Positions 5,919-8,094 of a stretch of DNA of 8,094 nucleotides are shown here, piece by piece. This stretch comes from an uncultured Treponema sp. GTDB lineage: Bacteria > Spirochaetota > Spirochaetia > Treponematales > Treponemataceae. The stretch's first letter is position 1. Every line of letters starts with the position of its first letter. Location: assembly GCA_937902445.1 (NCBI GenBank), contig CALELJ010000308.1, positions 1 through 8,094 of the forward strand. Direction: 5' to 3'. Under the pieces are notes generated by a model that saw nothing but the letters and a program-made list of their open reading frames with translations, was not told the DNA's origin and did no database searches. Both the position numbers and the translations under genes were made by a program.

Positions 5919-5945
5919 TTTTCGGCAAAACAGATGAATTTCTTA
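5919..5945 (-). promoter_or_regulatory. Sigma-28 (FliA)-type promoter of the rod-binding gene
   Basis: On the minus strand TAAG (5945-5942) and GCCGAAAA (5926-5919) are separated by exactly 15 bp. The flagellar sigma-28 consensus is TAAA-N15-GCCGATAA, so this matches 10 of 12 positions at the correct spacing, directly upstream of a flagellar gene. Predicted initiation near 5912 gives a leader of about 35 nt. Confidence 0.68.
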
Positions 5946-5956
5946 GAAAAATTTGA

Positions 5957-5962
5957 TAAACT
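5957..5962 (+). promoter_or_regulatory. Weak extended -10 candidate for the MATE gene
   Basis: TG-A-TAAACT (5954-5962) resembles an extended -10 element and ends 7 bp before the ATG at 5970, the same spacing as at murC. Only 4 of 6 hexamer bases match and no -35 box is seen. It is listed because no other promoter or ribosome site was found for this gene. Confidence 0.22.
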
Positions 5963-5969
5963 CTGCCCC

Positions 5970-7364
5970 ATGTCAGAAAAATCAGTAGAAAATCCGCTGG
6001 GATATGAAAGAATCCCTGCACTTTTAAGAAAATTCGCAGTACCAGGCATCATCGCAATGCTTGTGAATTCTATTTACAATATAGTTGACCAGATCTTTAT
6101 CGGATGGGGCGTTGGATATCTTGGAAACGCCGCAACAAACGTGGCATTTCCTGTAACAGTCATAGCAATCGCCGTGTTCCTTTCCCTTGGTGTTGGTGGA
6201 GCAACCAGATATTCAATCTACCTTGGACAGAAAAAACCTGAGGAAGCAGCAAAAGTTGTTGGAATTTCTGTAACTTCAGCCGTAGCTTTTGGTCTTTTCT
6301 ATGCGACCGTCGTATTCATTTTCCTGCGGCCTATGCTTAAGGCCTTTGGTGCCACAAATGAAGTTTTCAACTACGCCCTTCAATATACAAGAATAACAAA
6401 CCTTGGAATTCCGCTCATCGTAATAATGAACGTATTGACCCATATCGCCATGGCCGACGGATCTCCAAAATATTCGATGCTCTGCATGGTGACAGGAGCG
6501 GTCATCAATACCATCCTCGACCCTATTTTCATTTTTGTATTCCATCTTGGTGTTGCCGGAGCGGCATGGGCTACTGTTATCGCCCAGTTTGTCTCTTTCT
6601 GCATTGCCATTGCCTACCTGTGGAAATTCAAACATGTTACCCTCAGGAGGAAATATTTTACCGCAAACCCATTGCAGACCCTCATAACCATGAAATACGG
6701 AATGTCCCAGGGACTTACCCAGTGTGCTATGTGTCTTGTAATGGTATGCATGAACCGCACAATGGTCCATTACGGTGAACTTTCTGTTTATGGAGCCTCA
6801 ATTCCACTGGCTGCAAGCGGAATCGTAATGAAGGTCAATGCCATCGTCATTGCTGTTCTCATTGGAATCAGCCAGGGAATGCAGCCTATCATCGGCTTCA
6901 ACTACGGCGCAAGACAGTACGACCGTGTAAAGAAAACCTATTTTCTTGCCATCAAGATTGAACTCATCATCACTGTCTTTGCAGTATTCTGCTTTGAACT
7001 TTTCCCAAAATTCATCCTTTCGATTTTTGGTACAGGCGATGACCTTTATATGGAGTTTTCAATCCGTTTCATGAGAACATTCCTCTGCTGCCTTCCTTTG
7101 GGTGCGGTCCAGATGCTTTCATCAAACCTTTTTGCCTCAATCGGAAAATCAGTCAAGGGCGCATTGCTTTCACTTACACGCCAGGTAATCTTCTTCATTC
7201 CTATTCTTTTCCTTCTTCCAATGTTCTACGGAATTGACGGAGTTCTTTGGGTAGGACCATCGGCAGATATTCTTGCATTCATTGCGGCAATCATCTGCGT
7301 TATCCATGAATTCAGGCATTCGGATTTAAGCGGAAAAAAACTGAAGGATTTTTCAGAAGCATAA
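5970..7364 (+). CDS. MATE family multidrug/organic-cation efflux transporter
   Basis: This encodes a 464-residue inner-membrane antiporter of the MATE family, which uses Na+ or H+ gradients to export drugs or metabolites. TM1 has the family signature VNSIYNIVDQIFIGWGVGYL with GNAATNVAFPVTV following. The second half repeats the fold, with IGISQGMQPIIGFNYGARQYDRVKKTY as the matching hallmark. About twelve hydrophobic segments are visible, and length fits (440-470). The frame is open from 5814, but that stretch overlaps the divergent flagellar gene and is not MATE-like. Possible starts are ATG 5934 (adds a 12-residue MNFLEKFDKLCP lead) and ATG 5970; the latter gives the typical N-terminus (short polar lead, then LLRKFAVPGIIAMLVNS). 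Neither has a clear ribosome site. The SNF2 helicase gene follows after 6 bp. Substrate is unknown; the best match is the MepA/DinF-like bacterial branch. Confidence 0.9.
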   Translation: MSEKSVENPLGYERIPALLRKFAVPGIIAMLVNSIYNIVDQIFIGWGVGYLGNAATNVAFPVTVIAIAVFLSLGVGGATRYSIYLGQKKPEEAAKVVGISVTSAVAFGLFYATVVFIFLRPMLKAFGATNEVFNYALQYTRITNLGIPLIVIMNVLTHIAMADGSPKYSMLCMVTGAVINTILDPIFIFVFHLGVAGAAWATVIAQFVSFCIAIAYLWKFKHVTLRRKYFTANPLQTLITMKYGMSQGLTQCAMCLVMVCMNRTMVHYGELSVYGASIPLAASGIVMKVNAIVIAVLIGISQGMQPIIGFNYGARQYDRVKKTYFLAIKIELIITVFAVFCFELFPKFILSIFGTGDDLYMEFSIRFMRTFLCCLPLGAVQMLSSNLFASIGKSVKGALLSLTRQVIFFIPILFLLPMFYGIDGVLWVGPSADILAFIAAIICVIHEFRHSDLSGKKLKDFSEA

Positions 7365-7370
7365 TTCCAG

Positions 7371-8094
7371 ATGCGTGCCATTTTTACTCAAAATGATTTT
7401 TACATCGAACTTGATGCCTTTGACAGCGATGACGATGTAAAGATCAGCAATTCATTTTCAGATAACAAATACAAGGCTCTCTATGATCTTGGATGGATCC
7501 AGCGTCCAACAGATTCGGATTGTTCCTATATTTTTCTCTGGCAGATAGCCGACGTTTTTTTCAAGGAACTTTCCTCTTTCAGTGAGATTGAGTTTCAGCG
7601 TGAAAAACTTGAAATGGATTTGAGCGCAGAAAACTACCTTTACCTTTCTGAATGCGTTCCCTTTTGTGTTGGAAGTGAGTTTGTAGATTCCGACTGGCTT
7701 GAAAACATAGTGCGCAATCTTCTGAAAGTTTTCCGGTCTGAAATTTCAACCTTCGACGGAACCGTACAGAAATACTTTTCCGAAAAGTCACAAAGCCTTC
7801 ATACTCCAGAAAGAATTTTCTTTCATCTTGTTGAAAACAGGGCAAAGACGGAACAGGAACAGATAGACTACCCTTTTGCTTTCATTGCAACCTACGCGGT
7901 CAGAAACCAAGACTCAACGGTAACCCACAGGCCCTTGAAATTCGCCCTGACTGAATACAAAGACAACAGGGACAAACTTCTTTCACTTTTGTCCTGCCTG
8001 AACAAGGCCGCAGACGTTTCAAAATTCATTGATGAAATTGTCGAAAGCGGTGAAATTTTTCATACACTTAAACTCAATCCCCAGGAAACATACA
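7371..8094 (+). CDS. SNF2-family DEAD/DEAH-box helicase, N-terminal part (cut by window edge)
   Basis: An open frame with no stop runs 241 codons from ATG 7371 to the window end. The helicase motor itself is not in view. The call rests on the accessory N-terminal region of large bacterial SNF2 ATPases: ERIFFHLVENRAKTEQE (147-163), YPFAFIATYAV (167-177), a PLKFALTEY segment (188-196), LLSLLSCLNKAADVS (203-217) and VESGEIFHTLKLNPQETY (224-241). This follows the known family pattern of FHLVE, PFAFLATY, HxPLxxALxEY, LLxPVxRAAxxS and ESGExFxPLxWTPxEAY just ahead of the ATPase core. Family proteins are usually about 1000 residues or more, so most of the gene lies to the right. The ATG is the first after the MATE stop and in the same frame, separated by two codons; no good ribosome site is seen, suggesting translational coupling to MATE. 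Its cellular role is unclear; such proteins are assumed to remodel protein-nucleic acid complexes. Confidence 0.75.
   Translation, partial: MRAIFTQNDFYIELDAFDSDDDVKISNSFSDNKYKALYDLGWIQRPTDSDCSYIFLWQIADVFFKELSSFSEIEFQREKLEMDLSAENYLYLSECVPFCVGSEFVDSDWLENIVRNLLKVFRSEISTFDGTVQKYFSEKSQSLHTPERIFFHLVENRAKTEQEQIDYPFAFIATYAVRNQDSTVTHRPLKFALTEYKDNRDKLLSLLSCLNKAADVSKFIDEIVESGEIFHTLKLNPQETY

Noticed and set aside
5879..6052. 58-codon extension of the rod-binding protein overlapping the MATE N-terminus
   Set aside because: It would run through the sigma-28-type promoter and lacks family similarity. AGGGG and the MGVKGISG start at 5878 are better.
6276..6770. Minus-strand open frame of 164 codons inside the MATE gene
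   Set aside because: Its composition (rich in His, Cys, Tyr and Gly) is typical of an antisense frame, and the MATE protein on the other strand is clearly conserved.
7579..7845. Minus-strand open frame of 88 codons near the right edge
   Set aside because: It is opposite the open, family-matching helicase frame and has no supporting signals.
1..8094. A new defence or mobile system in the window
   Set aside because: No integrase, transposase, toxin-antitoxin pair, nuclease cassette, CRISPR-like repeats, tRNA or att-like direct repeats were seen. The only helicase is a truncated SNF2 gene next to a MATE transporter, which is not enough to propose a defence island.

Overview
The window reads as a single stretch of spirochaete chromosome, most likely from a host-associated, carbohydrate-using Treponema. 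This is an inference from gene content and style: a MurC of the EYxRHF type, a stand-alone flagellar rod-binding protein, a YicC-type RNase, a long SNF2 helicase, a moderately AT-rich base composition and very short intergenic regions. No rRNA, tRNA, CRISPR array or insertion sequence is visible, and nothing looks horizontally acquired.

Layout from left to right. yicC (40-909, minus) faces away from a lone PTS EIIC permease gene (1008-2072, plus); their promoters share about 100 bp. The EIIC gene converges on murC (2069-3556, minus), and both stop codons lie in one CTAG tetranucleotide. Upstream of murC is a well-formed rho-independent terminator (3627-3666) that closes xylB (3697-5184, minus). 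xylB has its own promoter with a 16-bp perfect palindrome over the -35 box, which looks like a LacI-family operator. Next come a rod-binding (FlgJ N-domain-like) flagellar gene (5306-5878, minus) with a sigma-28-type promoter, a divergent MATE transporter (5970-7364, plus), and, 6 bp after it, the 5' part of an SNF2-type helicase gene (7371 to the window edge, plus), which continues outside.

The genes are mostly independent housekeeping or metabolic units: RNA turnover, sugar uptake, peptidoglycan precursor synthesis, xylulose phosphorylation, flagellar rod assembly, efflux, and DNA/RNA remodelling. Only the MATE-helicase pair looks like an operon. The most informative signals are regulatory. 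murC and the EIIC gene appear to be transcribed from TATAAT boxes only 6-7 bp before the start codon, which predicts leaderless mRNAs. By contrast yicC, xylB and the flagellar gene have clear Shine-Dalgarno sites and short leaders. The murC promoter also carries nested inverted repeats.

I found no convincing previously undescribed multi-gene system. The points worth checking are the leaderless starts, the murC and xylB operators, the sigma-28 promoter and the orphan EIIC.
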